NCBI RefSeq assembly: GCF_004327285.1
Contig: NZ_QJUI01000018.1
Span: 1-64,000, forward strand
Reading direction: 5' to 3'
Source of the DNA: Phytopseudomonas daroniae
Lineage (GTDB): Bacteria; Pseudomonadota; Gammaproteobacteria; Pseudomonadales; Pseudomonadaceae
Length of the DNA: 64,000 bases
The translations under genes and the position numbers were made by a program. Positions 16,144-25,069 of this stretch are shown one piece after another. A model generated the notes under the pieces. It saw only the letters and a program-made list of their open reading frames with translations, had not been told where the DNA came from and did no database searches. The number at the start of each line of letters is the position of its first letter. The stretch's first letter is position 1.

Positions 16144-17148
16144 GTGAAAATGCCCAACGAGAACGATACCGTGCTGTCATCGCAGATCCCTGACCAGGCA
16201 CCGCCCACGGTGATGGATACGGCGCTGGATTGGCTGATCCGCCTGGAGGAAGCCGATCCCGCCGAGCGCGAGGCCTTCATCCTCTGGCTGGATGCCGACC
16301 CGGCCCATGCCGCGGCCTTCGACCAGGCAGAGCGTGCCTGGAACTCATCGCTTGCCGGCGCCGTGGCGGTGCGCACCGCCGCACGCCTTGCGCCTGCCCC
16401 CGCGGTCGCCCTGCCAGCACCGCATACGCCTGCGGGGACACGGCGCCGTCGCCGTTGGTCGCGTTGGGCGACGGCAGCGAGCCTGGTACTGGCGTTGCTG
16501 CTGGGCACCCAGGCGGATCTACCGACACGCTTGCAGGCCGACATCATCACCGCTCGTGGCGAACAGCAGCGCCTGCCCCTGGAGGATGGTTCGCAGGTCA
16601 TGCTCGACAGCGCCTCGGCCCTGGCGCTGGATTTCGATGCTCGAACGCGGCGTGCGCGGCTGCTGCGTGGCGCTGCCTATTTTGATGTGGCCAGTGATCC
16701 TTCCCGTCCTTTTCTGGTCGAGGCTGGCAGTGCACAGGTACGCGTGGTCGGTACCGCATTCGCGGTGCGCTACCTGGACGAGCAGGTGCGGGTCAGCGTC
16801 GAACGCGGCATCGTCGAGGTCAGCGCCGGTAGCGAAAGCATACGCCTCAGCGCCGGCCAGGAGGCCAGTCTGAGCGATGGCCGGATGAGTGTGCAGCGCT
16901 CGACTGGCCAGTCCCTGGCTTGGATCAAGGGACGCCTGGCGTTCGAGGATGCGCCCCTGGGCGAGATCGTCGACGAGCTGCGCCGTCATTATCCGGGCTT
17001 GATCCTGGTGGCCGATGCTGAACTGGAGTCCCTGGCGGTAACCGGCAACTATCGCCTGGACAATCCCCAGGTGACGCTTCGCGCGCTCGCCGCCCTGGCC
17101 GGTGCCGAACTCAGCGAATGGCCGGGGGTGTTGATTCTGCGGCGTTGA
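16144..17148 (+). CDS. Second FecR-type sigma regulator
   Basis: This 334-residue inner-membrane anti-sigma/sigma regulator is the partner of the upstream ECF sigma. The cytoplasmic DUF4880 segment spans residues about 22-68 (ALDWLIRLEEADPAEREAFILWLDADP). One membrane helix lies about 106-124, and the periplasmic FecR domain includes LEDGSQVMLDSASALALDF and VRVVGTAFAVRYL. A C-terminal DUF4974/STN-like segment follows (VTGNYRLDNPQVTLRALAALAGAELSEWPGVLILRR). A GTG at 16144 gives the longest frame; an ATG two codons later is equally possible. Confidence 0.9.
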   Translation: MKMPNENDTVLSSQIPDQAPPTVMDTALDWLIRLEEADPAEREAFILWLDADPAHAAAFDQAERAWNSSLAGAVAVRTAARLAPAPAVALPAPHTPAGTRRRRRWSRWATAASLVLALLLGTQADLPTRLQADIITARGEQQRLPLEDGSQVMLDSASALALDFDARTRRARLLRGAAYFDVASDPSRPFLVEAGSAQVRVVGTAFAVRYLDEQVRVSVERGIVEVSAGSESIRLSAGQEASLSDGRMSVQRSTGQSLAWIKGRLAFEDAPLGEIVDELRRHYPGLILVADAELESLAVTGNYRLDNPQVTLRALAALAGAELSEWPGVLILRR

Positions 17149-17240
17149 GGCTTTTGTAATTCATAGGGTGTAGAGGCGAACTCTTTTGCCGAGCCTTGTG
17201 CGAGAAGCGAATTGCCGTGATCCGTCAGGTATCCATGGGT

Positions 17241-17262
17241 GATGGGCTGTCGCCCATCCTAC
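17241..17262. repeat. Single REP half-site
   Basis: gatgggctgtcgcccatcctac is a short imperfect palindrome of the same family as the other REP elements. It is the last member going rightwards; none is seen after this point in the window. The rest of the 314-bp spacer holds the receptor promoter. Confidence 0.7.
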
Positions 17263-17374
17263 GTTCGAGATGTAGTGAGTAGGCCGGCTCCTGCAGATGC
17301 GAAACCGCCAGTTCGGGTGGATGGCTGGGTACCGTTCGGCCGTGTCGGTTCACTGGCCTTGTCCGAACCTGGCA

Positions 17375-17408
17375 GAAATTTTTACGCGATTCGATAGGCC
17401 GGGTCGTC
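17375..17408 (+). promoter_or_regulatory. Candidate ECF-sigma promoter of second receptor
   Basis: GAAATTTTTAC (TTAC 17382-17385) followed after exactly 19 bases by CGTC (17405-17408). The layout is identical to that upstream of hasR and of the third receptor. Confidence 0.6.
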
Positions 17409-17421
17409 ATGTCATGGCTTT

Positions 17422-17440
17422 GCGATTAATACGCATTAAC
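17422..17440. promoter_or_regulatory. Fur-box-like site upstream of second receptor
   Basis: gcgattaatacgcattaac matches the Fur consensus at about 12 of 19 positions. It sits 13 bp after the candidate -10 element and 22 bp before the receptor start, the same place as the stronger Fur box before hasR. Confidence 0.45.
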
Positions 17441-17462
17441 ATGACTCGTGACGGGAGAGGCA

Positions 17463-20456
17463 ATGGATCAGGCAATCGGCAAATACCCGAGAAAACAGGG
17501 TATGTATAAACGCCACCCACTGGCATTGGCGATCGTTCTCGGACTGACCCAGGCGATGGCCGGTGGCGTGCTCCAGGCGGCGGAAACAGACGAGATCGTC
17601 AGCGAGCAACAACGCTACCGCTTCGGCATTCCGGCGCAACCGCTGACCTCTGCCCTGAACCGATTCAGCGATATCACCGGTTGGGAGGTCGGTGTGCCGG
17701 CCGTCATCGCCCGGGGCAGGCAGTCCGCCGCGCTGGCAGGCGAGCTGAGCCCGGAGCAGGCCTTGCAGCGGCTGCTCTCGGGAACCGGCCTGGGTTTTCG
17801 CCTGGTCGCCGCCGACAGCGCACTGCTGGAGCTGCTGCCCGAACAGACCGGCTCGGCGCTGGAGTTGGGTGCCACTCAGGTGCAGGCGGATCGCGTTGAT
17901 GAATGGATCTACCAGACGCCAAGATCGGTCAGCGTGATCACCCGCGAGCAACTCGACCGCAACCCGCCGCGGCACGCTGCCGACATGCTGGTCGAGACCC
18001 CGGGCGTGTACAGCGCGGTGAGTGCCCAGGATCCCGGCCTGTCGGTGAACATCCGCGGCATGCAGGACTTCGGTCGGGTCAACACCATGATCGATGGCAT
18101 GCGCCAGAACTTCAACGAGAACGGCCACCAGCAGCGCAATGGTCAGCTCTATGTGGATTCCGAGCTGATCAGCAGTGTGGTGATCGAGAAGGGGCCACGC
18201 TCGGACGTCACCGGTGCCACCTCCATCGCCGGCAGTGCCAACTTCGGCACCCTGGCCTATGACGACATCATCCTGCCGGGTCAGGATCAGGGCGTGCGCC
18301 TGCGGGGCATGACTGGCCTGGGCGGCCACGGCAATGGCGTCAACTTCATCGGCAGTGCTGCGGTGGCCGGGCGCTTCGGTGACAATCTGGAACTGCTCGG
18401 CGCCCGCAGCCGCCGCAGTTTCGGCGACTACTCCCCCGGCTCGCGGCGGGAGAATTTCGACTTTCTCACCTCCGGCGTTCAGGATGGTAGGGAAGGAGTC
18501 ACCCAAGTGGTCGACCGCATCAAGTTCTCCAATCAGGAGCAGGACTCCGAGCTGTTCAAGGGCCGTCTCACCCTCACCCCTGAGCAATCCCTGCAGTTCA
18601 CCTACGTGGGAACCGACCTCGGCTACAACAATGTCTCTGATCGTCGGGTAACCAACCCGGTGGACGGTTCCGCTCGCGACGGTGAGGAGGCCTGGATCAA
18701 ATACGGCGATGCCAGCGCACGTTCGCAATCGTTCGGCCTTGATTACTCCTTCAACCCGGACTCGCCGCTGATCGACTTCAAGGCCAAGCTCTACTACGTC
18801 ACTACCAAGAATCAACGCGATAACGACGCTGGCCGGCCAATTGTGACCGACGGCGTGGATATGACCGAGACAGCCTGGCGTCTGGGATTCTGCCGACAGA
18901 ACCCGATCCCGGCGTCTTGGGAACCCGCCTGCGAAGCTGGCCTGGGCAATGAGACCGAGACGCGTATCGATACCTATGGCTTCACCCTGGACAACACCGC
19001 GCGCTTCACCCTCGGCGGTGCCGAGGGCTTCAGCTTCAACCACGGCCTGGAGTACTACCAGGACAAGGGCACCTCCAAGACCAGCAGCGATTACCAGGGC
19101 GAAACCATCGCCTCGGCGCAGAACACCCTCAATCCCAATGGCAAGCGCAGCATCGCCAGCGCCTTCGGTAGCCTGACCTTCGAGACCGAGCAGGTGACCC
19201 TCTCTGCCGGTCTGCGTTACGACAGTTACTGGCTGAAGGGTAAGACCCAGCTTCCAGTTACTGACTGGGCCTATGAAAGCCGCTCCCAGTATTACAACAG
19301 GCAAATTACGCAATCTCTTGAGACCAGTCGGAGAAACTGCACCGACTTCAGCCTCCGGGAAAGCCAGCGGATCAATGCCTGTAACAACATATCCCGGTTC
19401 GAAGGATACTTAGCCGATCCGACTACGGATTCCAGGTACTCCACCGATTTCTATGCCGGCCGATGGTCTTCCAATCCGGGAATGCGGGAATATCAGGTAG
19501 ATGAGCATCAAGACAAGCTTCTGCCCACGCTCTCGGCGGCGTATCGTCCGACTGATTGGCTGGAAGTGTTTGCATCCTGGGGCAAGTCCTGGCGCCCACC
19601 GGCCCTTACCGAGTCGCTGATGCAGGGCTCGCACCCCGGCGATCCCTTCGCGCGGATGTATCCCAACCCCTATGCCGACCCTGAGACCTCACGCAGCTGG
19701 GAGCTGGGCTTCAATGTCGACCATGTCGGGCTGATCCGCCCCGACGATCGTTTCCAGGCCAAGGTCGCCTACTACGACACACGGGTCGACAATTACCTGA
19801 TCACCTCTATCGTCAACACTCTGCCCGGCCGAACCGGCGGCCTCGGCAACACCATGTTCGTCAATAATCAGGTGCCGATGAACTTTCGTGGTATCGAGTT
19901 CGAACTCGATTACGACGCACGGCGCTGGTACACGGGTATCAACTACACCCATGTGATCGGTGGTGATAACGACATCTGCCAGAGAATCTACCCCCTGGGC
20001 AGCGATAACATTCGCGAAGACATGCCCCGCGAAGACGGCAGCTATTCGGACTTCCATAACGACGCCATCGCAGCTGGTTATGCCTCCTACGAGGCCTACC
20101 TGGATGCCCAGGAATCCTGCGCTGGCGATGTGTTCGGCATGAACAGTGCGCGCAACCTGCCGATGGATCGCGGCAGCTGGGTAGTCGGTACCCGATGGTT
20201 CAACGAAAGCCTGGAGCTCGGCGCCCGCCTCAACTACAGCGCTGCCGGCGGCCCTGAGGACTGGGACTACGACCTGTGGCCCAGCTACACCACCTGGGAT
20301 CTGTTCGCCAGCTACCGGGTCAGCCGCAACCTGTTGTTGCGTGCCACGGTAGAGAACATTCGCGACCGCAGCTACGTCAGCGGTTACTCCGACATCTTCA
20401 CCAAATCCTATGGCCCGGGCCGCACCGTCATGGGCGGCTTCGAGCTGCAGTTCTGA
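17463..20456 (+). CDS. HasR-paralogue TonB-dependent receptor with STN domain
   Basis: This is a 997-residue outer-membrane receptor. The ATG at 17463 follows gggagagg; a GTG at 17448 is less likely. A signal peptide (ending near VLQAAET) leads into an STN signalling domain (RFGIPAQPLTSALNRFSDITGWEV) that should contact the adjacent FecR protein. The plug is strongly similar to HasR in this window (TPRSVSVI.REQ, PPRHAADML, LSVNIRG.QDFGRVN, NGHQQRNG). Both candidate heme-ligand His are kept: His222 in the plug and His724 between SWRPP and PNPY. The barrel differs and is about 100 residues longer. It is probably a heme or hemophore receptor; no hemophore gene accompanies it. Confidence 0.88.
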   Translation: MDQAIGKYPRKQGMYKRHPLALAIVLGLTQAMAGGVLQAAETDEIVSEQQRYRFGIPAQPLTSALNRFSDITGWEVGVPAVIARGRQSAALAGELSPEQALQRLLSGTGLGFRLVAADSALLELLPEQTGSALELGATQVQADRVDEWIYQTPRSVSVITREQLDRNPPRHAADMLVETPGVYSAVSAQDPGLSVNIRGMQDFGRVNTMIDGMRQNFNENGHQQRNGQLYVDSELISSVVIEKGPRSDVTGATSIAGSANFGTLAYDDIILPGQDQGVRLRGMTGLGGHGNGVNFIGSAAVAGRFGDNLELLGARSRRSFGDYSPGSRRENFDFLTSGVQDGREGVTQVVDRIKFSNQEQDSELFKGRLTLTPEQSLQFTYVGTDLGYNNVSDRRVTNPVDGSARDGEEAWIKYGDASARSQSFGLDYSFNPDSPLIDFKAKLYYVTTKNQRDNDAGRPIVTDGVDMTETAWRLGFCRQNPIPASWEPACEAGLGNETETRIDTYGFTLDNTARFTLGGAEGFSFNHGLEYYQDKGTSKTSSDYQGETIASAQNTLNPNGKRSIASAFGSLTFETEQVTLSAGLRYDSYWLKGKTQLPVTDWAYESRSQYYNRQITQSLETSRRNCTDFSLRESQRINACNNISRFEGYLADPTTDSRYSTDFYAGRWSSNPGMREYQVDEHQDKLLPTLSAAYRPTDWLEVFASWGKSWRPPALTESLMQGSHPGDPFARMYPNPYADPETSRSWELGFNVDHVGLIRPDDRFQAKVAYYDTRVDNYLITSIVNTLPGRTGGLGNTMFVNNQVPMNFRGIEFELDYDARRWYTGINYTHVIGGDNDICQRIYPLGSDNIREDMPREDGSYSDFHNDAIAAGYASYEAYLDAQESCAGDVFGMNSARNLPMDRGSWVVGTRWFNESLELGARLNYSAAGGPEDWDYDLWPSYTTWDLFASYRVSRNLLLRATVENIRDRSYVSGYSDIFTKSYGPGRTVMGGFELQF

Positions 20457-20498
20457 CAGTGACCACTGCCTTCGATGGTCACTACGGAACCGTGCTGA

Positions 20499-20543
20499 AA
20501 AGAGCGCGGAAACCGGCATCGAGCGATGCGGTTGACGCTCTTT
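20499..20543. terminator. Hairpin between convergent receptor genes
   Basis: The outer stem is aaagagcg / cgctcttt, with an inner stem accggcatcg / cgatgcggt (one bulge). It lies between the stop codons of two convergent receptor genes, and its outer A and T runs fit a bidirectional intrinsic terminator. Confidence 0.6.
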
Positions 20544-20625
20544 CATCCGCCATGGTTACGACGTGTGGTGGATGGGGCACGGCGCTCATGGCAGACGTGC
20601 GCGCCACCCTGTGTTTGCTGGAGGG

Positions 20626-23244
20626 TCAGATGTCCCACACCAGATTGACCGAGAAGTTGCGCCCCGGCTGGGTCAGACGGTCGAGGTTGGCCGGGCTGGT
20701 CACCCCTGCTTCGCCTACACCGTCATAGCCGCGCACGTCGTCCCACAGCCAGTATTGCTTGTCGGTCAGGTTGTACAGGCCGGCGTTGACGGTGAGGTCG
20801 TCGGTCAGCTTGTAGTAGCCGCTCAGGTCGAGAATGCCGAAGCCCGGTGTGCGGAACTGGCCGCTGGTGCCGTCCGGTGCATTGAAGGCGCTGTCGTCGA
20901 TGCGGCTCTTGCGCTTGACCAGGGTCCAGTTCAGCAGGGCACCGTAGCGCTCCTGATCGTAGCCCAGGCCGAACACGCCGGTCAGTGGGTTGACGCTGTT
21001 CAGCGGCTCGCCGGTATCGTCGTTGCGGCCGCGGGCATAGGCGATCGAGCCTTGGGTGTAGAGGCCCGGCAGGGCGCCGAAGCTGTCCAGGTTCAGGCGG
21101 CCCTTGAGTTCCACGCCGCGGATGCTGGCATGGCTGATGTTCTGGCTCTGGAAGGCCAGGGCGTTGCTGTTGGCGGTGATGGCGTTTTCGTCGATGAAGT
21201 CGCGGTAACGGTTGTAGAACAGCGCCACATCGAAGCTACCGCCCTCGAAGTTGCCGCGCAGGCCGGTTTCCACGCCGCGGCTTTTCTCCGGGTCGAGATC
21301 CGAGTTGGGTTCCACGGTATAGCCGCCGGCCAGGTTCTCGAAACGGCCGTACAGCGCCTTGGCGGTCGGCGTACGGAAGCCTTCGGCGTATTGGCCGAAC
21401 CAGGTGTAGTGGTCGTCGAAGGCATAGGTGACGCCGAGCTTGGGCGACACGCGGTGCCAGGTCTTGGTTTCGTCGCTGTACTCGGTGACGTTGCTGGCGG
21501 TGATGGTGGCGAGAAACTCGTCGGTCAGTTTCGGCTCCAGACGGGTGTAGTCGTAGCGCAGGCCGGGCAGGAAGGTCCACTGGTTCCAGCGGATCTCGTC
21601 CTGGACGAACAGGCCGTAGGTGTCGATGGTCGGGGCGGGGAAGTCGCTCTGCGGGGTCGGAGTGTCGGCGCTGGCGGTACTCACCGCGCCGACGGCGCTG
21701 CAGTTGATGGTGCCGCTGGTCTGCGCGGCCAGGCAGATACCGTAGCCGGTGCGCAGCCCGGTGACCTTCTGGTGCTTGAGGTTGGCGCCGTAGGTCAGCA
21801 GATGGTCGGTGTCGCCGATGGCGAAGGCCTTGTCCAGCTGCGCGTCGAGCACCCACTGGCGATCCTTGTAGTAGGTGTCCCGGTAGCGCATCACGTCGCG
21901 AGTCACCGCACCGGTGACGAAGTTGGTGGGAACGTAGTTCTCCACGGTGCTCTGGTCGGTCTTGGCGATCTGGTAGTTCAGGCTCCACTTCAGGTTGTCG
22001 GCCAGCAGGCTGTCCAGGGCCAGACTGTGCTCCAGGCCGAAGCGCTCGCGGGTGATGGTGTCGTTGCCTTGGCGCGAATGGTAGTAGCCGAAGCCACTAC
22101 CGGCATTGAACGGTCCGCCCACCGCGCTCAACTGGTTGGTATCGCGGTCGTCCTTGTATTTCTCGTAGGTCAGTTGCAGGCGGTCGCTGTCATTGTAGTT
22201 CCAGCCGAGCTTGGCCAGGATGTTGGTGGTGCGTACGTCCTCGGGGTTGGCCTCGGTACGCGTCAGCCCGGTACCGCCGGTGCTGCCGTAGGATTCGGTC
22301 TCGTGGCCGTTGCGCTGGGAGAGGTGCAGCAGGGCGTCGAAGTCGCCATGGCGGCCGGCCACGGTGGCGGAGGTCAGCCAGCTATCGTCGGCCGAGCTGT
22401 AGCCGGTCTTCAGGCGTGCGCCGACGTCCTGGCCGGGCTTGATGATGTCGTCCGGGTCGAGAGTGAAGTAGCTGACCGCGCCACCGATGGCGCTGCTGCC
22501 ATACAGCGCCGAAGCCGGGCCGTGGAGGATTTCCACGCGCTTGACGATTTCCGGATCCACATAGTTGCGATGGGTATTGGCGTAGGGGCCGTTGAAGAAG
22601 CTGGCCGGTACTTCGACACCGTCGATCTGGGTCAGTACCCGGTCGCCGTCGATACCGCGGATGTTATAGCCGCTGATGCCGGCGCGCTGGCCGGTGCCGC
22701 CGACCGAGACGCTGGGGTCGTCACGTACCAGCTCCTTGATGGTGTTGACGTTCTGCCGGTCGAGCTGCTCGCGGCTGTGCACGCTGACCGAGCTGGGGAC
22801 TTCGCTCACGCTCTGCGCCCGGCGTGTGGCGGTCACCGTCAGCGGTTGCAGCGCCATCGCCTGTGTGGGGGTTCTGATCAGTACCACGCTGCGGGCGCCG
22901 ACGCTGTGGTAGGTGATGCCGGTACCCTCGAGCAGGCGTGCGAGCGCCTGCTCGGCCGGCAACTGACCCGTGAGGCCGGGCGAATAGACGCCGCTGGCCA
23001 GTTCGGCGGGCAGGCCGACCTGCCAGCCGGTTACCTCGCTGAAGGTATTGAGCGCGCTGACCAGTGGTTGCCGGGCGATGGTGAATCGGTAACCACTCGC
23101 CTGGTTCTGCTGCTGCGCACCCTGCCCATCATCGGCGGCATGGGCGCTCGACGGCAGGCTGGCGCACGAAATGGCGAGCGCCAGCAGGGACAGGCTGGCA
23201 GTGGACAGTCGGCGCGACAGCGGGCGCCTGGAGTGAATGGTCAT
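20626..23244 (-). CDS. STN-type TonB-dependent heme/hemoglobin receptor (Hxu-like)
   Basis: This 872-residue outer-membrane receptor has a signal peptide ending near SSAHAADD. A periplasmic STN domain follows (RFTIARQPLVSALNTFSEVTGWQV), then the plug (PLTVTATRRAQSVSEVPSSVSVHSREQLD). The barrel contains the heme-receptor FRAP/NPDL-type region as FRTPTAKALYGRFENLAGG...NSDLDPEKS. It resembles the hemoglobin/transferrin/lactoferrin receptor family. The sigma-FecR-receptor layout on the same strand resembles hxuI-hxuR-hxuA of P. aeruginosa. It is not a HasR paralogue: the plug lacks the GHQQRNG block. Ligand identity (free heme, hemoglobin or hemopexin) cannot be told from sequence. Confidence 0.88.
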   Translation of the reverse strand: MTIHSRRPLSRRLSTASLSLLALAISCASLPSSAHAADDGQGAQQQNQASGYRFTIARQPLVSALNTFSEVTGWQVGLPAELASGVYSPGLTGQLPAEQALARLLEGTGITYHSVGARSVVLIRTPTQAMALQPLTVTATRRAQSVSEVPSSVSVHSREQLDRQNVNTIKELVRDDPSVSVGGTGQRAGISGYNIRGIDGDRVLTQIDGVEVPASFFNGPYANTHRNYVDPEIVKRVEILHGPASALYGSSAIGGAVSYFTLDPDDIIKPGQDVGARLKTGYSSADDSWLTSATVAGRHGDFDALLHLSQRNGHETESYGSTGGTGLTRTEANPEDVRTTNILAKLGWNYNDSDRLQLTYEKYKDDRDTNQLSAVGGPFNAGSGFGYYHSRQGNDTITRERFGLEHSLALDSLLADNLKWSLNYQIAKTDQSTVENYVPTNFVTGAVTRDVMRYRDTYYKDRQWVLDAQLDKAFAIGDTDHLLTYGANLKHQKVTGLRTGYGICLAAQTSGTINCSAVGAVSTASADTPTPQSDFPAPTIDTYGLFVQDEIRWNQWTFLPGLRYDYTRLEPKLTDEFLATITASNVTEYSDETKTWHRVSPKLGVTYAFDDHYTWFGQYAEGFRTPTAKALYGRFENLAGGYTVEPNSDLDPEKSRGVETGLRGNFEGGSFDVALFYNRYRDFIDENAITANSNALAFQSQNISHASIRGVELKGRLNLDSFGALPGLYTQGSIAYARGRNDDTGEPLNSVNPLTGVFGLGYDQERYGALLNWTLVKRKSRIDDSAFNAPDGTSGQFRTPGFGILDLSGYYKLTDDLTVNAGLYNLTDKQYWLWDDVRGYDGVGEAGVTSPANLDRLTQPGRNFSVNLVWDI

Positions 23245-23312
23245 CGTTGAGCTCTCTGGAGGGTTCGTCGAAACGTAGCAAAATACGAATTATTTGCATT
23301 GGCTTCTGACGG

Positions 23313-23342
23313 GACGAACGAGAGCGGGAAATGCCGTAAAAA
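23313..23342 (-). promoter_or_regulatory. Candidate ECF-sigma promoter of third receptor
   Basis: Read on the minus strand, AAATTTTTAC (TTAC complement at 23336-23339) is followed after exactly 19 bases by CGTC (complement at 23313-23316). It lies between the FecR stop and the receptor start. A weak Fur-like sequence (aatgcaaataattcgtatt on the minus strand, about 23282-23300, roughly 10 of 19 matches) follows, mirroring the other two receptors. Confidence 0.55.
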
Positions 23343-23352
23343 TTTTTCAGGG

Positions 23353-24366
23353 TCAGTTGAGAATCAGCAGCGCCGGGTACTCATGCAGTCGTGCCGAGGT
23401 CACCTGGGCCAGCGAGCGCATCACTTCCAGGGGGTCGTTGAGGCGATAGTTGCCGGTGACGTTGAGATCGTTCAGGTGCGGGCTGTTGCTGACGATCCAG
23501 CCCGGGTAGTAGCGCCGCAGCTCGGTCAGTACCTCGTGCAATGGACGGTTGTCGAATACCAGACGGCCTTGCACCCAGGCGAGTTGTGGGGCCGAGGCGC
23601 GATTGACGAGGTTGCCGAAACCGTTGCGGCCGACACGAATGCTGTCGCCACTGCCCAGGCTCACGCGGGTGTCGTCGTCACGCGAGTGCAGCTCGACTTC
23701 GCCCCGCTCGACGCTGACCTCGGCTTCGTCGCCCAGGTAGCGCACGGCGAAAGCGGTACCGCGCACCGAAACCTGCACGGGGCCGGCCTTGACTTCGAAG
23801 GGGCGGCTGCTGTCGCGGGCTACATCGAAATAGGCCTCGCCTCGGTACAGGTGAGTGACCCGCTGGCGCTCGTCGATCTGACTGGAAATGGCGGTATCGG
23901 TATTGAGCAGCACATGCGAGCCGTCGGCCAGTTCCAGACTCTGCCGCTGGCCGACGGCGGTGACATGATCGGCCTTCAGGCGCAGCAGCAGATCGCTTTG
24001 CACGATGACGCCACAGGCCAGTAGCAGCGAGGCGGCGACCGCCAGCAGCCTGCGCATGTGCCTGCGAGCGGGCGCAGCGGTTTGCCGCCGGGTTTCCAGG
24101 CGCGCCGCCGCTTCGACCAGCAGCGGCGACTGCCAGTGGCTCTGTACCTGGCGGAAGGCTTCGGCATTGGCCGGCGATACGTCCAGCCACTCGGCGAAAC
24201 GCGCGCGGCAGGCATCGTCTGCGTCTTCCAGCAGGATCAGCCAGGTGAGCGCCTGATCCTGCGGCGTGTGGTTTTCGGCAGTGAGCTCGTGTTGGGACAT
24301 CGAGCGATTCTCGCGACTGGGGGCGTCCATTCTGGCCGAACGTCCAGGTAAACGATAGTCGCTCAT
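23353..24366 (-). CDS. Third FecR-type sigma regulator (HxuR-like)
   Basis: This inner-membrane regulator has 337 residues from the ATG that overlaps the sigma stop codon (ATGA at 24363-24366), implying translational coupling. An internal Met at codon 23 (MSQHEL) is an alternative start. The DUF4880 segment (QALTWLILLEDADDACRARFAEWLDVSPANAEAF) precedes a membrane helix at about 104-121. The FecR domain (LELADGSHVLLNTDTAISS, VSVRGTAFAVRYLGDEAEVSVERG) and a C-terminal DUF4974 region (VTGNYRLNDPLEVMRSLAQVTSARLHEYPALLIL) follow. It connects the receptor at 20626 to the sigma factor at 24363. Confidence 0.9.
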   Translation of the reverse strand: MSDYRLPGRSARMDAPSRENRSMSQHELTAENHTPQDQALTWLILLEDADDACRARFAEWLDVSPANAEAFRQVQSHWQSPLLVEAAARLETRRQTAAPARRHMRRLLAVAASLLLACGVIVQSDLLLRLKADHVTAVGQRQSLELADGSHVLLNTDTAISSQIDERQRVTHLYRGEAYFDVARDSSRPFEVKAGPVQVSVRGTAFAVRYLGDEAEVSVERGEVELHSRDDDTRVSLGSGDSIRVGRNGFGNLVNRASAPQLAWVQGRLVFDNRPLHEVLTELRRYYPGWIVSNSPHLNDLNVTGNYRLNDPLEVMRSLAQVTSARLHEYPALLILN

Positions 24367-24884
24367 GTCGGCGGATTCAGCCTGTCGAGCAGGGCCATGC
24401 AGATGGCCATGATCAGTTTGAGTTCTTTCTGCACCGTGCTCAGCGAAACGCCGAGTTGGGAGGCGATTTGCGCGTGGCTCTGGCCGTGCAGGCGGCTGAG
24501 GATGAAGATCCGCTGCTGGCGCTCGCTCAGTTGCTCCAGCATGCTGCCCAGGCGTTGCAGGAGTCTTTGCGCATGCAGGCTGTCCTCGTTGGAGGAGCCG
24601 GGTGCGGGGACGGCCTGAATCACTTCGTCCGGTACATCGTCGAGCAGGGTTCTGGACTGCATGCGTACGCGTCGCAGGTGATCCAGGGCGAGATTGCGTC
24701 CGGTCTGGAACAGAAAGGGTTCCAGATGTTCGACCTTGTGCTCGCGCAGGCTATGGGCGACCCGTAGATAGGTCTCCTGTACCAGGTCTTCGGCGATGCT
24801 GGCGTTCTTCACCATCTTTACCAGTGTGCGCAGGAGCGGGGTGCGCTGGGTCAGAAATACGCTGTCGAGATTAGAGGTGGTCAC
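24363..24884 (-). CDS. Third FecI-type ECF sigma factor (HxuI-like)
   Basis: This is a 173-residue iron-starvation ECF sigma factor. Region 2 includes IAEDLVQETYLRVAHSL and LEPFLFQTGRNLALDHLRRV; region 4 includes LSERQQRIFILSRLHGQSHAQIASQLGVSLSTVQKELKLI. It is more similar to the second sigma in the window than to hasI (shared QETYLRV, RNLALDHLR, VSLSTVQK). That suggests sets 2 and 3 share a regulatory origin although their receptors belong to different families. A good Fur box lies just upstream. Confidence 0.9.
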   Translation of the reverse strand: MTTSNLDSVFLTQRTPLLRTLVKMVKNASIAEDLVQETYLRVAHSLREHKVEHLEPFLFQTGRNLALDHLRRVRMQSRTLLDDVPDEVIQAVPAPGSSNEDSLHAQRLLQRLGSMLEQLSERQQRIFILSRLHGQSHAQIASQLGVSLSTVQKELKLIMAICMALLDRLNPPT

Positions 24885-24910
24885 GGGCAGATCCGGTTCG
24901 CCGACTACTA

Positions 24911-24929
24911 GTTAATGATAATCACTTTT
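24911..24929. promoter_or_regulatory. Fur box in the sigma/hemO divergent region
   Basis: gttaatgataatcactttt matches the Fur consensus at about 15 of 19 positions, including an exact AATGATAATCA. It lies 27-45 bp before the minus-strand sigma start and could also repress plus-strand transcription towards hemO. Confidence 0.8.
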
Positions 24930-25069
24930 AATGGGGCCGGCTACCGGATGCTATCCTTTCAGGCGTGGCCGGATCAGACCTATCGCCTTTGGTTCGTAGG
25001 GTGAATCGGGGCGCGCAGCTGACGCTTCATCTACGCGGTTCGATCCGTCCACCGCTTTACGATCGCAAC

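Noticed and set aside
17436..19313. 625-codon minus-strand frame antisense to the second receptor
   Set aside because: Shadow frame without recognisable domains. The plus strand encodes a complete STN-type receptor.
20563..23250. 895-codon open frame on the plus strand
   Set aside because: Exact antisense shadow of the heme receptor gene at 20626-23244. The minus-strand frame has a signal peptide, STN, plug and barrel motifs; the plus-strand frame has none.
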